Origin: Prevotella pectinovora
GTDB lineage: Bacteria > Bacteroidota > Bacteroidia > Bacteroidales > Bacteroidaceae
Direction of reading: 5' to 3'
Assembly (NCBI RefSeq): GCF_000834015.1
Contig: NZ_JXQI01000048.1
Location: 1 to 61,802 of the forward strand
DNA: 61,802 bases
Shown one piece after another: positions 40,401-48,703 of the stretch. Below the pieces are notes generated by a model that saw only the letters and a program-made list of their open reading frames with translations, ran no database searches and was not told the origin of the DNA. Position 1 is the first letter of the stretch. Every line of letters starts with the position of its first letter. Made by a program: the position numbers and the translations under genes.

Positions 40401-40756
40401 CATACATCAACCCTGTATACCAGGAGACCACTCACTATGGTTCATTCCCATTCACAAACAGCTCTATCACCAACAACGGTGCCGGTTCTGCATCTTATGA
40501 GAAGAACGTTTACAATGCTCTCGCAGTAGACAAGATTTCTTACTGGAAGGTCAAGAACATCACTCTTGGCTACACATTCCCAAAGAAGTTGCTCTCTTCA
40601 TGGGGCTGCCAGTATCTCCGTCTTTATGTTAACATTACAAACCCATTCGTATTCACGAAGTACAAGGGATTCGATCCTGAGTGGGCTGATGCAGCCAAGA
40701 AGAATGATGGTCCAAGCACAGTGACATATCAGATCGGTGCAAGCATTAAGTTCTAA
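37484..40756 (+). CDS. SusC/RagA-family TonB-linked outer membrane transporter
   Basis: The 1090-residue receptor begins with a signal peptide (ALTASVLPMVCLTAFAQ). A carboxypeptidase-like domain follows (TVTGTVKDASGEPLIGVTVF), then the family motif DEVVVVGYGTMKKSDLTGSV, the plug (ALQGSVPGAQITQATGRAGS, IYVVDGVI, MDILKDASSTAIFGSRAT) and a 22-strand barrel to the end (TYQIGASIKF). It brings glycans or other oligomers across the outer membrane with SusD. The codons are of the highly expressed type (AAC, TTC, CGT, GGT). Substrate is not evident; the pectinesterase upstream hints at pectin fragments. Confidence 0.95.
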   Translation: MHLQFRRALTASVLPMVCLTAFAQKTVTGTVKDASGEPLIGVTVFVDGKPGSITDIDGNFSIPNASPSSKVKISYIGYKEQTITLGNSSTINIVLQEDNAQLDEVVVVGYGTMKKSDLTGSVSSADGAKLAAKGTTSAMEALQGSVPGAQITQATGRAGSDFNIQIRGKSSIQGTSKPIYVVDGVICEDIGFLNTQDIERMDILKDASSTAIFGSRATAGVVIVTTKSGSSLAGKSEEKVSISYDGYYGVSKIARMPDYMNADQFYKWRFSQFLSSGQVANGIATVAQPTWKMTQQDFLQGMLADTEDGTSVLKNMLNNGEGYNWPDLVTQDGQKQNHFLAVNGSSKNTHYHFGVGYNREEGVYKNDLQNRYNMKGSVDSKINKYLSAGFTLNLAYTENQLASDDAVKDAFRQVPFARPYASDGSFNVKPGNFESMGTKANQFTDTVNPLIYLRDDSKESNTFRVLGNIYVQLKPVEWLSFKTTFSPNYVNSRTGEYTASSGSRTETASHEEYTRKDWTWDNQIDFNKTFGDHSLSAMGLFSMTSSDRMYSQVGRTSADATSIMTGTKWYNMYTGTIFEKDPKDSGIGTGTAYWEETMMSYALRLNYSYKGKYMFTGTVRTDGSSKFLKDSRWGWFPSAALAWRISEEDFMKNISWIDNLKLRLSYGVTGNNTVCGHYNSVGVSGPNIYAFGSVVANGYYPSGVINADLKWEKSYETNFGIDYGFLNNRINGSIDLYSKTSKDLLYERYLPLVSGGGKLWDNVGEVQNRGIEFALNTVNIQTKDWYWTTSFNFARNINKVKKINGENKIIDSDNPITSSLFVGSPMNSLYLYKWDGVVSDKNITVPNNDAAVNAGFTPGDQVRSCDYYHKVYGWSEGMPIIKDNDGNGVINADDKMILGCQDPSWTGNISSTLQYKDWDFSFSIYTKQNFTVYSNTLADTYDYAYRGWNKIAMDYYIPAGTLIDCDGVNADGTYINPVYQETTHYGSFPFTNSSITNNGAGSASYEKNVYNALAVDKISYWKVKNITLGYTFPKKLLSSWGCQYLRLYVNITNPFVFTKYKGFDPEWADAAKKNDGPSTVTYQIGASIKF

Positions 40757-40780
40757 TAACATTTTAAACAAAGAAGCAAA

Positions 40781-42691
40781 ATGAAAAAGTTTATCATAAT
40801 GTCTGCCCTCGGATTGGCCACGGTGGCTGGTTTGTCCAGCTGTTCTGATTTCTTGGATACAGACAATAAAAGTACTGTAACACCTGAAAGCCAGTTCTCT
40901 GACATCTCAGGTTGGAACCAGCAGCTTAACAATGCATATTATGCTCTGCGTGATGTATACAGCGATCCTAAGGTGTTCTGTCAGGGTACAGACCTCTACA
41001 CCGTTGGACAGAATGCATCGGCTCCTGTATTGCAGTCGTATCAGTATTCTTCAGACAACGAGGATGTTACAAATCTTTATAAAAACACATACGCTGCCAT
41101 CAACTATGCCAACTGTGTGTTGAAGTATTGCAAGGACGACAAGCTGAACGACCAGGCTCGTTTCGTGCGCGACTATTGCTATTACATCCTTACACAGCAG
41201 TTCGGTGCAGTGCCATACATCACCGACTATATTGAGTCGGCAAGCACAAACTATCCTCGCACAGACCTCGCTACGGTTTATGCCAACGTCATTGCTGACC
41301 TGAAGGAAATCATCGCAAACGGCAATCTCGAGAGCGTAAGTTCTGAGAAGGATGCCAGAGGACGTGCCAGCGTTATCGGTGCCAAGGCTCTTCTTGCCAA
41401 GGTTTACCTCGCAGCAGGATGGGACTTGCAGACAACTGTCAATGATGCAAAGAACGGTACATACACAGTGAACAGCACCGAGTATTTCGCTGAGGCTGCA
41501 AAATATGCTTCTGAGGTTGCAGATGCAGTTCCTTTGACACAGTCTTTCGACAAGAAATGGGACTTCGACAACAATGAGAAGGGCACCAACGCCGAGACTC
41601 TGTTCGCAATCCAGTACGACCGTGCCACTTCATCCGACAAGGTGACGGGTGGTCACGATCAGCAGCACAACTTTGCTCTCTATATGGGTTCAAACACTCT
41701 TGGTGTGAAGGGTGTGAAGAGCGACCTCTGTCCTACAGAGCGTGTTTACTACGCTTTCGACAAGGGCGACGACCGCTTCGAAGGAACTTTCATGACTACA
41801 GTATATGGTTACGACGGAAATGAAAGCAACTGGAGCAAGCAGGGCTATTGGGCATTCTACAATGCAAATGATGACGAGAAGGCAAAGCTCTCTATCGCAT
41901 TCAAGTATTTCCCATGGTATACAGAGGATTCTGAGATTGAGGCTTATTGCACAGCCCACGCTTCTCAGTTCGTTACCACTGGTATGAAGAGCACTACCAA
42001 GGTGTTCAAGGTTGCTGAGAATTCCACTTGCAAGGCTTATGCCGCAAACGGTTCTTACGATGCAAAGAACTCTGCCACTTATACACAGCCATTCTCTTCT
42101 GCAATCCAGAAGATCGGATGTCTGCCTCCAGTACGCAAGTTCGACGACAAGAATACTACCAGCGACTGCAAACAGTCGGGCGGTGACTACCGTGATGTTG
42201 TGGTTCTGAATGCAAGCGAGATTTATCTCGTTGCTGCAGAGGCTTACCTTATGATGGGTGACGATGCTAATTCGCTGAAGTATCTCAACGCCGTTCGTAC
42301 TCGTTCACACGCTTCTTATCTTGGCTCATTCAGCGACTACAAGCGCTACGACTGGGGCTACAATGATGCCGGTGGATACGTGTCATTCGGACAGACCGAC
42401 AGCTACGGATTGACCATCAACAAGCTGGATGTCATCCTCGACGAGCGTATGCGTGAGACTCTCGGTGAATATTACCGTTGGATGGACCTGCGCCGCACCC
42501 ATCAGCTCGTTCGTTACAACACTACCTATTGTGGTCTTTCTGTTGCCAACATGACAGGTAACGACGGTCAGATCAAATGGCTGCGTCCAATTCCAGAGAA
42601 CGAGATACAGATCAACTCAGGTATCACTGCTGCCGACCAGAACCCTGGCTTCCGTACATATAGCACAGCAGAGGAAAGCGATGCAGAATAA
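40781..42691 (+). CDS. SusD/RagB-family outer membrane lipoprotein
   Basis: The 636-residue protein has a lipoprotein signal (GLATVAGLSSCSDFLDTD) with the acylated cysteine near 22. Typical SusD features include WNQQLNNAYYALRDVY, LNDQARFVRDYCYYILTQQF, AKALLAKVYLAAGWDL (TPR helices) and the C-terminal LDERMRETLGEYYRWMDLRR and LRPIPENEIQIN. It sits 24 bp after susC and forms the lid of the transporter, binding substrate at the surface. Confidence 0.95.
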   Translation: MKKFIIMSALGLATVAGLSSCSDFLDTDNKSTVTPESQFSDISGWNQQLNNAYYALRDVYSDPKVFCQGTDLYTVGQNASAPVLQSYQYSSDNEDVTNLYKNTYAAINYANCVLKYCKDDKLNDQARFVRDYCYYILTQQFGAVPYITDYIESASTNYPRTDLATVYANVIADLKEIIANGNLESVSSEKDARGRASVIGAKALLAKVYLAAGWDLQTTVNDAKNGTYTVNSTEYFAEAAKYASEVADAVPLTQSFDKKWDFDNNEKGTNAETLFAIQYDRATSSDKVTGGHDQQHNFALYMGSNTLGVKGVKSDLCPTERVYYAFDKGDDRFEGTFMTTVYGYDGNESNWSKQGYWAFYNANDDEKAKLSIAFKYFPWYTEDSEIEAYCTAHASQFVTTGMKSTTKVFKVAENSTCKAYAANGSYDAKNSATYTQPFSSAIQKIGCLPPVRKFDDKNTTSDCKQSGGDYRDVVVLNASEIYLVAAEAYLMMGDDANSLKYLNAVRTRSHASYLGSFSDYKRYDWGYNDAGGYVSFGQTDSYGLTINKLDVILDERMRETLGEYYRWMDLRRTHQLVRYNTTYCGLSVANMTGNDGQIKWLRPIPENEIQINSGITAADQNPGFRTYSTAEESDAE

Positions 42692-42730
42692 TCCTGCTTC
42701 ATTATTAACCGAATTAAAACAGAAAAGAAA

Positions 42731-43198
42731 ATGAAACTGAAAAGTATATTGTTTTTGATGCTTGGTGTTCTCTTCTCGCTCACATTCGCTGCATGCGACG
42801 ATGATGACGACCCAGTGACACACACCGATGCATCTGTTCTCGTAGGTGGAACTTTCAATGGTTCTATGTTTGACGAAGACGGAAACGAGAAAGCTTCAGA
42901 TGTAGTTGTTACAATCAGCAAGTTTGAGGCTGAGAATACTCAGGCAATCACAGTGAAGATAGCTTCCGCTACTTTGAAAATGGACCAGGAGGCTGTGTTC
43001 AACGTTGCCAAGGCTGGTGAAAACCGTTACACATTCGGAAACGGTTCTGCTGCAGCAGCAAGAAATACAGGTGGAGTGATAGATGGTAACGACCTTACAG
43101 TCTACACCACTCTCAGCTCAAAGTTCAAGTTCAATGCCACAAGCTCTGCCAAGCGCTACACCATCAAGGCTGTGAAGGCTGGTGATCTGAATATATAA
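42731..43198 (+). CDS. Small lipoprotein of the susCD operon, unknown function
   Basis: The 155-residue protein has a lipoprotein signal, with LTFAAC as lipobox and CDDDDD directly after the cysteine, an acidic tag seen in surface-exposed Bacteroidetes lipoproteins. The rest is beta-rich (LVGGTFNGSMFDEDGNEKAS, VVVTISKFEAENTQAITVKI) and looks like a small barrel or calycin-type fold. I do not recognise a family. It follows susD by 39 bp, in the place where SusE/F-like glycan-binding lipoproteins are usually found, but it is much smaller than those. Confidence 0.75.
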   Translation: MKLKSILFLMLGVLFSLTFAACDDDDDPVTHTDASVLVGGTFNGSMFDEDGNEKASDVVVTISKFEAENTQAITVKIASATLKMDQEAVFNVAKAGENRYTFGNGSAAAARNTGGVIDGNDLTVYTTLSSKFKFNATSSAKRYTIKAVKAGDLNI

Positions 43199-43303
43199 CG
43201 ACAATGTGATAATAATCCGAGTTCATTGCTGGATATCATAAATCCAGCGATGGACTTGAACCAAACGATCAATTTTATTAATAACTTAAAAACAAAACAA
43301 ATT

Positions 43304-44074
43304 ATGAAAAAGAGTTTACTTTTCGTAGCTGCTATGTTTATGGCAGTATGTGCTAACGCACAGGGTCAGTGGAATGCAGTTCCTTCTACAGCTACTGTTG
43401 ATCAAGTAGTTGCTAACGCAGGTGAGCCTACAGTTGTTGCTACAGAGATTCAGAACGCCAAGGTTGTTCTTCTCGACGGTGGTCAAAACTGGACAGTAAA
43501 GAGCGATCCTACTACAGCTGAGACTTTCGTGTCACAGGGCAAGACTTTCTCTAATGCTTACATCCAGGGTGGTACTAATGGTGTTGACGCTTCTTTGGAC
43601 AAGGCTGGTTCTACATCTGCTCACATAGAGTTCACTCCAGCTGTTGCTGGTAAGGTTTATGTTGCAGCTAAGTATGGTTGTAAAAAGAAGATCTGGACAG
43701 CCAAGGTTCCTAACTCAGTTATCGAGGCTGAGGAGCTCGACTTCGCTGCTATGGGCGATTACGCTACAGACGTATGGGGACAGTACATCACTGCTGACGG
43801 TGGTCTGGCCGCAGAGCAGGCTACAGACGCTGACGTTTACGCAGCTCTCGCTTACGACGTTGAGCCAGGCAACACATACTTCTTCTGGGTATCTGGTTCT
43901 AAGATCATGCTTTGCGGTCTTGCTTTCGACACTAACGGTGATGTTAATGGCATCAGCAACGTTGTTGCTCCAGAGGCAGACGCTAACGCTCCTATCTACA
44001 ACCTCGCTGGTCAGCGCGTAAGCTCTAACTTCAAGGGCATCGCTATCCAGAACGGCAAGAAGTTCGTTAAGTAA
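43304..44074 (+). CDS. Secreted protein with C-terminal sorting-type tail, unknown function
   Basis: ATG 43304 gives a clear signal peptide (MKKSLLFVAAMFMAVCANAQ) and 256 residues; the longer frame upstream has no signal. The middle is beta-rich (SAHIEFTPAVAGKVYVAAKY, YAALAYDVEPGNTYFFWVSG), like a carbohydrate-binding or fasciclin-like sandwich. The end (APIYNLAGQRVSSNFKGIAI, QNGKKFVK) is a sorting tail of the Por type. Codons are strongly biased towards those of highly expressed genes (GCT, AAC, CTC), so it may be abundant. It is last in the susCD operon and is followed by a terminator. Confidence 0.75.
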   Translation: MKKSLLFVAAMFMAVCANAQGQWNAVPSTATVDQVVANAGEPTVVATEIQNAKVVLLDGGQNWTVKSDPTTAETFVSQGKTFSNAYIQGGTNGVDASLDKAGSTSAHIEFTPAVAGKVYVAAKYGCKKKIWTAKVPNSVIEAEELDFAAMGDYATDVWGQYITADGGLAAEQATDADVYAALAYDVEPGNTYFFWVSGSKIMLCGLAFDTNGDVNGISNVVAPEADANAPIYNLAGQRVSSNFKGIAIQNGKKFVK

Positions 44075-44123
44075 TCAGCGAATCAATTGAACCCAAATCT
44101 GTCGTTTCCGACAGATAGAATAT

Positions 44124-44151
44124 ATGCCAAGTCCTTCAGTGGGCTTGGCAT
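44124..44151 (+). terminator. Terminator of the susCD operon
   Basis: An 11-bp stem (ATGCCAAGTCC with GGGCTTGGCAT, one G-T pair) is followed by TTTTTG. It lies 50 bp after the last stop codon. Confidence 0.85.
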
Positions 44152-44218
44152 TTTTGATATTCCATCGTAAAAGTATATCTTAGTATTATATCGTGAAAGT
44201 ATAAAAAGTGCAAATTAT

Positions 44219-44249
44219 TTTGTCGGTTCGAATAAATAGTGTACTTTTG
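44219..44249 (+). promoter_or_regulatory. Bacteroidetes promoter of tRNA-Val
   Basis: TTTG (44219-44222), 19 bp, TACTTTTG (44242-44249). The tRNA starts 18 bp further. Confidence 0.65.
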
Positions 44250-44267
44250 TGCCGGTAATAGAAACAC

Positions 44268-44342
44268 AGGGGCGTAGCCCAGTTGGTTTAGAGCGCTGCA
44301 GTCACATTGCAGAGGTCATCGGTTCGAGCCCGATCGTCCCTA
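44268..44342 (+). tRNA. tRNA-Val (anticodon CAC)
   Basis: The 75-base gene folds as a cloverleaf. Acceptor stem AGGGGCG pairs with CGTCCCT. The anticodon stem is CTGCA/TGCAG with loop GTCACAT, so the anticodon CAC reads GUG (valine). The T arm is ATCGG-TTCGAGC-CCGAT. The discriminator is A at 44342 and CCA is not encoded. Confidence 0.93.
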
Positions 44343-44428
44343 CTTGTTTTCTATTTCTTTTTTTCCTTAATAGTATTCCGTAACTTATTCTGCTGATTCC
44401 TAATGCCCGTTTTGGGTTAAATCCGTCA

Positions 44429-44776
44429 TTACGTAAGGTAGTCGAACTGCTTTTTCATCTCCTGCAGCTGGTCGCGCAGCTTTATGAGCGTCTCCAGCAC
44501 CTTGGTGTCGGAGCTTACGGCATTCTTCTGTTCCTTCAGCATCTTGCGGGCGGCGGCAAGCTTGAAGCCACGCACCTTCACCAGGTTGTACACCACCTTG
44601 ATGTTCTCGATGTCCTGCTCCGTATACTGTCGGATATTGTTGCCCGTGGTCTTGGGTTTTATCATCGGAATTTCCTTCTCCCAGAAGCGCAACATGCTTT
44701 CAGAGACGCCCAGCATCTCTGCCACCTCCTTGATGGAGTAATACAGTTTCAGTTTCTTTTCCGTGTTAAGTGCCAT
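44429..44776 (-). CDS. MerR-family transcriptional regulator
   Basis: ATG 44776 is chosen because the promoter box at 44795-44802 overlaps the longer start at 44797. The 115 residues have the MerR winged helix (YYSIKEVAEMLGVSESMLRF, WEKEIPMIKPKTTGNNIRQY, TEQDIENIKVVYNLVKVRGF) and a short coiled coil (RDQLQEMKKQFDYL). No C-terminal metal-binding cysteines are present, so it is not a metal sensor of the classical type. Target genes are unknown. F-like sequence (CCCGTTTTGGGTTAA) lies just beyond the stop codon. Confidence 0.88.
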   Translation of the reverse strand: MALNTEKKLKLYYSIKEVAEMLGVSESMLRFWEKEIPMIKPKTTGNNIRQYTEQDIENIKVVYNLVKVRGFKLAAARKMLKEQKNAVSSDTKVLETLIKLRDQLQEMKKQFDYLT

Positions 44777-44794
44777 ATTATATACTTTCTTCGG

Positions 44795-44802
44795 CAAAGA
44801 TA
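44795..44802 (-). promoter_or_regulatory. Bacteroidetes -7 box for the merR-type gene
   Basis: TATCTTTG on the minus strand, with GTTGAC about 20 bp upstream as a possible -33. It decides the start codon at 44776. Confidence 0.55.
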
Positions 44803-44871
44803 ATAATTTTCTTCTGTTTCGTCAACATCCGTGGCTTATAACACGCTAAAAAACACAAGGATAACAAATAA

Positions 44872-44903
44872 TTTGGCTGTTTATCATATTTTTTTTAATT
44901 TTG
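44872..44903 (+). promoter_or_regulatory. Bacteroidetes promoter of alaS
   Basis: TTTG (44872-44875), 20 bp, TAATTTTG followed by C (44896-44903). The leader is about 110 bases long. Confidence 0.75.
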
Positions 44904-44930
44904 CCGATTATATCAATAGGTAAGAGGCAT

Positions 44931-44964
44931 GGGCAAGCACACCCGGCAATATCATTGCCCTTTT
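44931..44964 (+). promoter_or_regulatory. Possible attenuator-like hairpins in the alaS leader
   Basis: GGCAAT (44945-44950) pairs with ATTGCC (44954-44959) to form a tight stem with a 3-base loop, followed by CTTTTCC. GGGCAA (44931-44936) can instead pair with TTGCCC (44955-44960). The two stems exclude each other, as in an attenuator. This is structure only; no alanine codon leader peptide was seen. Confidence 0.35.
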
Positions 44965-45020
44965 CCTGTGCCCTTAGCAACAGAGTCAAAAAGAAATATT
45001 ATTAAAGAAACAAGAATACG

Positions 45021-47642
45021 ATGATGACAGCAAATGAAATCCGCGACTCATTCAAGAAATTCTTCGAGTCGAAAGGACACGTTATTGTACCGTCAGCGCC
45101 AATGGTAATCAAAGACGACCCTACGCTGATGTTCACCAATGCAGGTATGAACCAGTGGAAAGACATTATCCTCGGCACCCGCGAGCCGGAGCCACGCCGT
45201 CGTGCCGACACACAGAAGTGTCTGCGCGTTAGCGGTAAGCACAACGACCTCGAGGAAGTGGGCCACGATACCTACCACCACACCATGTTTGAGATGCTCG
45301 GCAACTGGAGCTTCGGCGACTACTTCAAGGAGGGCGCCATTGACTACGCATGGGAATACCTCGTCGACGTGATTCATCTCGATCCAAACGACCTCTACGT
45401 CACAGTATTCGAGGGCTCTCCCGAGGAGGGACTCGCTCGCGACGATGAGGCAGCCGGCTTCTGGCTCAAGCATGTGCCTGCCGACCATATCATCAATGGC
45501 AACAAGCACGACAACTTCTGGGAGATGGGCGACACAGGCCCTTGCGGTCCATGCTCTGAGATTCATCTCGACTCCCGCACTCCGGAGGAGAAGGCAAAGA
45601 CACCGGGACGCGAACTCGTAAACAAGGACGACCCACAGGTGATTGAGATCTGGAACATCGTGTTCATGCAGTTCAACCGCAAGGCCGACGGTTCTCTCGA
45701 ACCACTGCCAATGCACGTCATCGATACCGGTATGGGCTTCGAGCGACTCGTGCGCGCCCTGCAGGGCAAGCATTCTAACTACGACACCGACATCTTCCAG
45801 CCTATCATAAAGGAAATCAGCACTCTCTCTGGTCTGAAATACGGCGAGACAGAGGAAGTTGACGTGGCTATGCGTGTCGTTGCCGACCACCTCCGTGCCG
45901 TGGCATTCTCCATTGCCGACGGTCAGCTGCCAAGCAACGCCAAGGCTGGATACGTCATTCGCCGCATCCTTCGTCGTGCTGTGCGTTATGCCTACACCTT
46001 CCTGGGTCAGAAGGAGTCGTTCCTCTTCCGTCTCGTGCCGGTATTGGTACAGGAGATGGGCGGAGCATTCCCGGAGCTTTCTGCCCAGCGCGAACTCATC
46101 ACCAAGGTGATAAAAGAGGAGGAGGAGTCGTTCCTGCGCACACTCTCCAACGGTATCAGCATGCTCAGCAGCGCCATCGAGGCTGTGAAGGCTGCCGGCA
46201 AGACAGAGCTCGACGGCACACAGGCGTTCCGCCTATTCGACACCTACGGATTCCCACTCGACCTCACCGAGCTTATCTGTCGTGAGAGCGGCGTCACCGT
46301 AGACGAGAAGCAGTTTGACGTAGAGATGCAGAAGCAGAAGGAGCGTGCCCGCAATGCGGCAGCTGTGGAAAACGGCGACTGGATTGAGGTTCGTCCGGGC
46401 GAGCAGCAGTTCGTGGGCTATGACTATACTGAATATGAATGTCACATACTGCGCTACCGCAAGGTGACGCAGAAGAAGAACACATACTTTGAGCTCGTTC
46501 TCGACAACACTCCTTTCTATGGCGAGATGGGAGGTCAGGTGGGCGACACCGGTGTCCTCGTAAACGAGGAGGAGACCATCACCATCACCGACACCAAACG
46601 TGAGAACAACCAGTCTGTGCATATCGTGAAGGCTCTGCCAAAGAGCGTAGAGGCAGAATTCATGGCTTGTGTGGATACCGACAAGCGTGAGGCGAGTGCA
46701 GCCAACCATACTGCTACCCACCTTCTCGACTATGCCCTCAAGCAGGTGCTCGGCGACCACGTGGAGCAGAAGGGATCATTCGTGTCGCCAGACACATTGC
46801 GTTTCGACTTCGCTCATTTCCAGAAGGTAACCGACGAGGAAATCCGTCAGGTTGAGCGTATCGTCAACGATATGATCCGTCAGGACATCCCGTTGCAGGA
46901 TCATCGCAACGTGCCGATAGAGGAGGCTAAGCAGCTCGGAGCTATAGCATTGTTCGGTGAGAAATACGGCGACAGGGTCCGCGTGGTGCAGTTCGGTCCG
47001 AGTGTTGAGTTCTGTGGTGGTATCCACGCCCACAGCACCGGTCGCATCGGTATGCTGAAGATCGTTTCCGAGAGCAGCGTTGCCGCCGGCATCCGTCGTA
47101 TCGAGGCTAAGACAGGCGCTGCCTGCGAGCAGATGATGTATGACCTGGAGGACAGCATGAAGGCTATCAAGGCTCTCTTCCATAATGCCAAGGACTTGCA
47201 GACCGTAATAGGCAAATACATCGAGGAGCACGAGGCGATGAAGAAGAGCATAGAGAAGTTCCAGGCTGAGGCAGTGGAGCGTGCCAAGGAGCGTCTTTTG
47301 CAGCAGGCTCGTGAGGTTGGCGGCGTGAAGGTCGTTACCTGCGTGTTGCCGATGACTCCAGAGGCTGCCAAAGACCTCGCCTTCAAGCTCCGTGCCGCAC
47401 AGCCGGAGAATATGCTCTGTGTTATCGGTAGCAAGCATGACAACAAGCCGTTGCTCACCGTTATGGCTACCGACGATCTCGTCAGCGACCGCGGTTTCAA
47501 TGCCGGTAAGGTTATCCGCGAGGCTGCCAAACTGATTCAGGGTGGCGGTGGCGGTCAGCCTCACTTCGCCACTGCCGGAGGAAAGAACGTCGATGGTCTT
47601 TCTGCCGCTGTAGACAAGGTAGTAGAGCTGGCTCAGCTATAA
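45021..47642 (+). CDS. alaS: Alanine-tRNA ligase
   Basis: The 873-residue class II synthetase charges tRNA-Ala. The catalytic domain opens with [16 protein letters not shown] sequence ([20 protein letters not shown]), then [16 protein letters not shown] and [17 protein letters not shown]. The editing domain has the zinc-type motifs HTATH ([11 protein letters not shown]) and CGGIH ([14 protein letters not shown]). The C-terminal end has [16 protein letters not shown]. Length is as expected. A second ATG follows the first directly. Its stop codon TAA is also the first part of an F-type repeat end (47640-47677). Confidence 0.97.
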   Translation: MMTANEIRDSFKKFFESKGHVIVPSAPMVIKDDPTLMFTNAGMNQWKDIILGTREPEPRRRADTQKCLRVSGKHNDLEEVGHDTYHHTMFEMLGNWSFGDYFKEGAIDYAWEYLVDVIHLDPNDLYVTVFEGSPEEGLARDDEAAGFWLKHVPADHIINGNKHDNFWEMGDTGPCGPCSEIHLDSRTPEEKAKTPGRELVNKDDPQVIEIWNIVFMQFNRKADGSLEPLPMHVIDTGMGFERLVRALQGKHSNYDTDIFQPIIKEISTLSGLKYGETEEVDVAMRVVADHLRAVAFSIADGQLPSNAKAGYVIRRILRRAVRYAYTFLGQKESFLFRLVPVLVQEMGGAFPELSAQRELITKVIKEEEESFLRTLSNGISMLSSAIEAVKAAGKTELDGTQAFRLFDTYGFPLDLTELICRESGVTVDEKQFDVEMQKQKERARNAAAVENGDWIEVRPGEQQFVGYDYTEYECHILRYRKVTQKKNTYFELVLDNTPFYGEMGGQVGDTGVLVNEEETITITDTKRENNQSVHIVKALPKSVEAEFMACVDTDKREASAANHTATHLLDYALKQVLGDHVEQKGSFVSPDTLRFDFAHFQKVTDEEIRQVERIVNDMIRQDIPLQDHRNVPIEEAKQLGAIALFGEKYGDRVRVVQFGPSVEFCGGIHAHSTGRIGMLKIVSESSVAAGIRRIEAKTGAACEQMMYDLEDSMKAIKALFHNAKDLQTVIGKYIEEHEAMKKSIEKFQAEAVERAKERLLQQAREVGGVKVVTCVLPMTPEAAKDLAFKLRAAQPENMLCVIGSKHDNKPLLTVMATDDLVSDRGFNAGKVIREAAKLIQGGGGGQPHFATAGGKNVDGLSAAVDKVVELAQL

Positions 47643-47677
47643 ACCTCAAACGGTCTGATGACCGATTTTGGTTAAAT
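47640..47677. repeat. Solo F-type palindrome overlapping the alaS stop codon
   Basis: TAAACCTCAAACGGTC, TGAT, then GACCGATTTTGGTTAA: two halves that are inverted copies. The first three bases are the alaS stop codon. The stem could end transcription, but no U-run follows. Confidence 0.6.
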
Positions 47678-47699
47678 CAAAGATAAAGACAATTTTTGA

Positions 47700-47811
47700 A
47701 TAAAATCGTCAACCATCTGGTCGTAAGTGCGGAAGTGTCTGAATTACAGATACTTCCGCATTTTAGTACGCGCAAAAACCATCTGGTTATTGTCTGGATG
47801 GTTTAAAGAAT
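47700..47811. repeat. Element B-related fragment
   Basis: AACCATCTGGT occurs at 47711 and again near 47778, followed by GTCTGGATGGTTTAA, as in the 3' part of element B. Between them is a hairpin (GCGGAAGTGTCTGAATTACA and its partner AGATACTTCCGC). Confidence 0.45.
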
Positions 47812-48103
47812 AACCCATCCTAACCTTCCCCAAGGGAAGGAACAAGTTACTCAGAATATTAACCTCAGCCCCCACCTAGCCTCCCCCGAAGGGGAGGGAC
47901 GGATACCTTTGGCTACATGATTTTCGTCAGTAGTCATCTGATTATCAACGGTTTGTCAGCAGCAATAGTGACTGTCCCTCCCCTTCGGGGGAGGCTAGGT
48001 GGGGGCTTAAGTTATTAGGTGGTGCTGGGTTTTAGGTTATGTGGTGCAGGTGTCAATATCCGGAGTAATATGTTCCTTCCCTTTGGGAAGGTTAGGATGG
48101 GTT
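47812..48103. repeat. Element E: two nested 33-bp inverted repeats
   Basis: The outer arms are 47812-47844 and 48071-48103 (one mismatch), beginning AACCCATCCTAACCTTCC. The inner arms are 47868-47900 and 47974-48006, perfect, containing CTAGCCTCCCCCGAAGGGG. The central 73 bp and the spacers show no gene. Fragments of the outer arm occur at 48104-48145 and twice at 56401-56460. The inner arm core resembles CTCCCCCGTAGGGGAG at 49337. Confidence 0.85.
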
Positions 48104-48159
48104 TGAGTTTAGGATGGGTTATCCTTTGGGTAGGTCAGGATGAGTATTAAAGTGTTTTT

Positions 48160-48255
48160 GGGCATCTTTTGTGCATCACCCGTGCCCACATGGGGCAAGG
48201 TGCTTGCCCCTGTTGGGCAACGTGCTTGCCCCACATGGGCACGCTGCTTGCCCAT
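48160..48255 (+). repeat. Array C3 of 22-bp palindromic units
   Basis: Units start at 48184, 48206, 48228 and 48250. Each full unit is GCCC, five bases, GGGC, then A(A/C)G(G/C)TGCTT or ACGTGCTT. GGGCATC begins 24 bp before the first unit, as in C1. Confidence 0.85.
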
Positions 48256-48384
48256 TTCGTGACGTTTTTGTTGTCTTTGCCGATGATTGTGCTTTGGGTT
48301 AAAAAGCAAAGGGCTTACCCGTGATTTAGGCTTCAGTGAGGATGCTGTGTGGCCGTCATTTTTATGCTCTTGTTTCCATGTTCT

Positions 48385-48510
48385 ATGATACTTCTGTGAT
48401 ACTTCGATGATACTTTTCTGTAAAACATTCAGAAAAGTATCATTTGGTCAAATCGTTAGTATATAAGGTCTTAGGGGTGTAATTGGAGGACAGAATGATA
48501 CTATGATACT
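48385..48510 (+). repeat. Element D, copy D1 (126 bp)
   Basis: It begins ATGATACTTCTGTGATACTT, has a perfect 14-bp hairpin (ATGATACTTTTCTG with CAGAAAAGTATCAT) and ends GAATGATACTATGATACT. A second copy with the same order lies at 60415-60529, and an end fragment lies at 29464. It codes for nothing. Confidence 0.75.
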
Positions 48511-48561
48511 TTATTTTGAGAAAACAATATTACTCGTTGATGTAATGAGGGAGTGTGATGA

Positions 48562-48703
48562 TTATTTGTCGTTGTAGTGTTCTTCTGCTTGGATTATCAG
48601 TACTGATACGCGGTCGTCGTAGATGTCGTATATAATGCGGTCATTTTTTCCACTTACGTAGTGTCTTGTCAGCCTCTTTGGAATACTCAATAGTGTAGAT
48701 CAT
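48562..48703 (-). pseudogene. YoeB/Txe-type toxin with internal deletion
   Basis: On the minus strand an ATG that overlaps the antitoxin stop (ATGA, 48703-48700) starts MIYTIEYSKEADKTLRKWKK and ends at TGA 48643-48641. Immediately after, in another frame, NDRIIYDIYDDRVSVLIIQA, then EEHYNDK and TAA at 48564-48562, match the end of YoeB-type mRNA interferases. About 40 internal residues are missing and the frame is shifted, so the toxin is dead. Normal members are 84-95 residues long. Confidence 0.8.
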
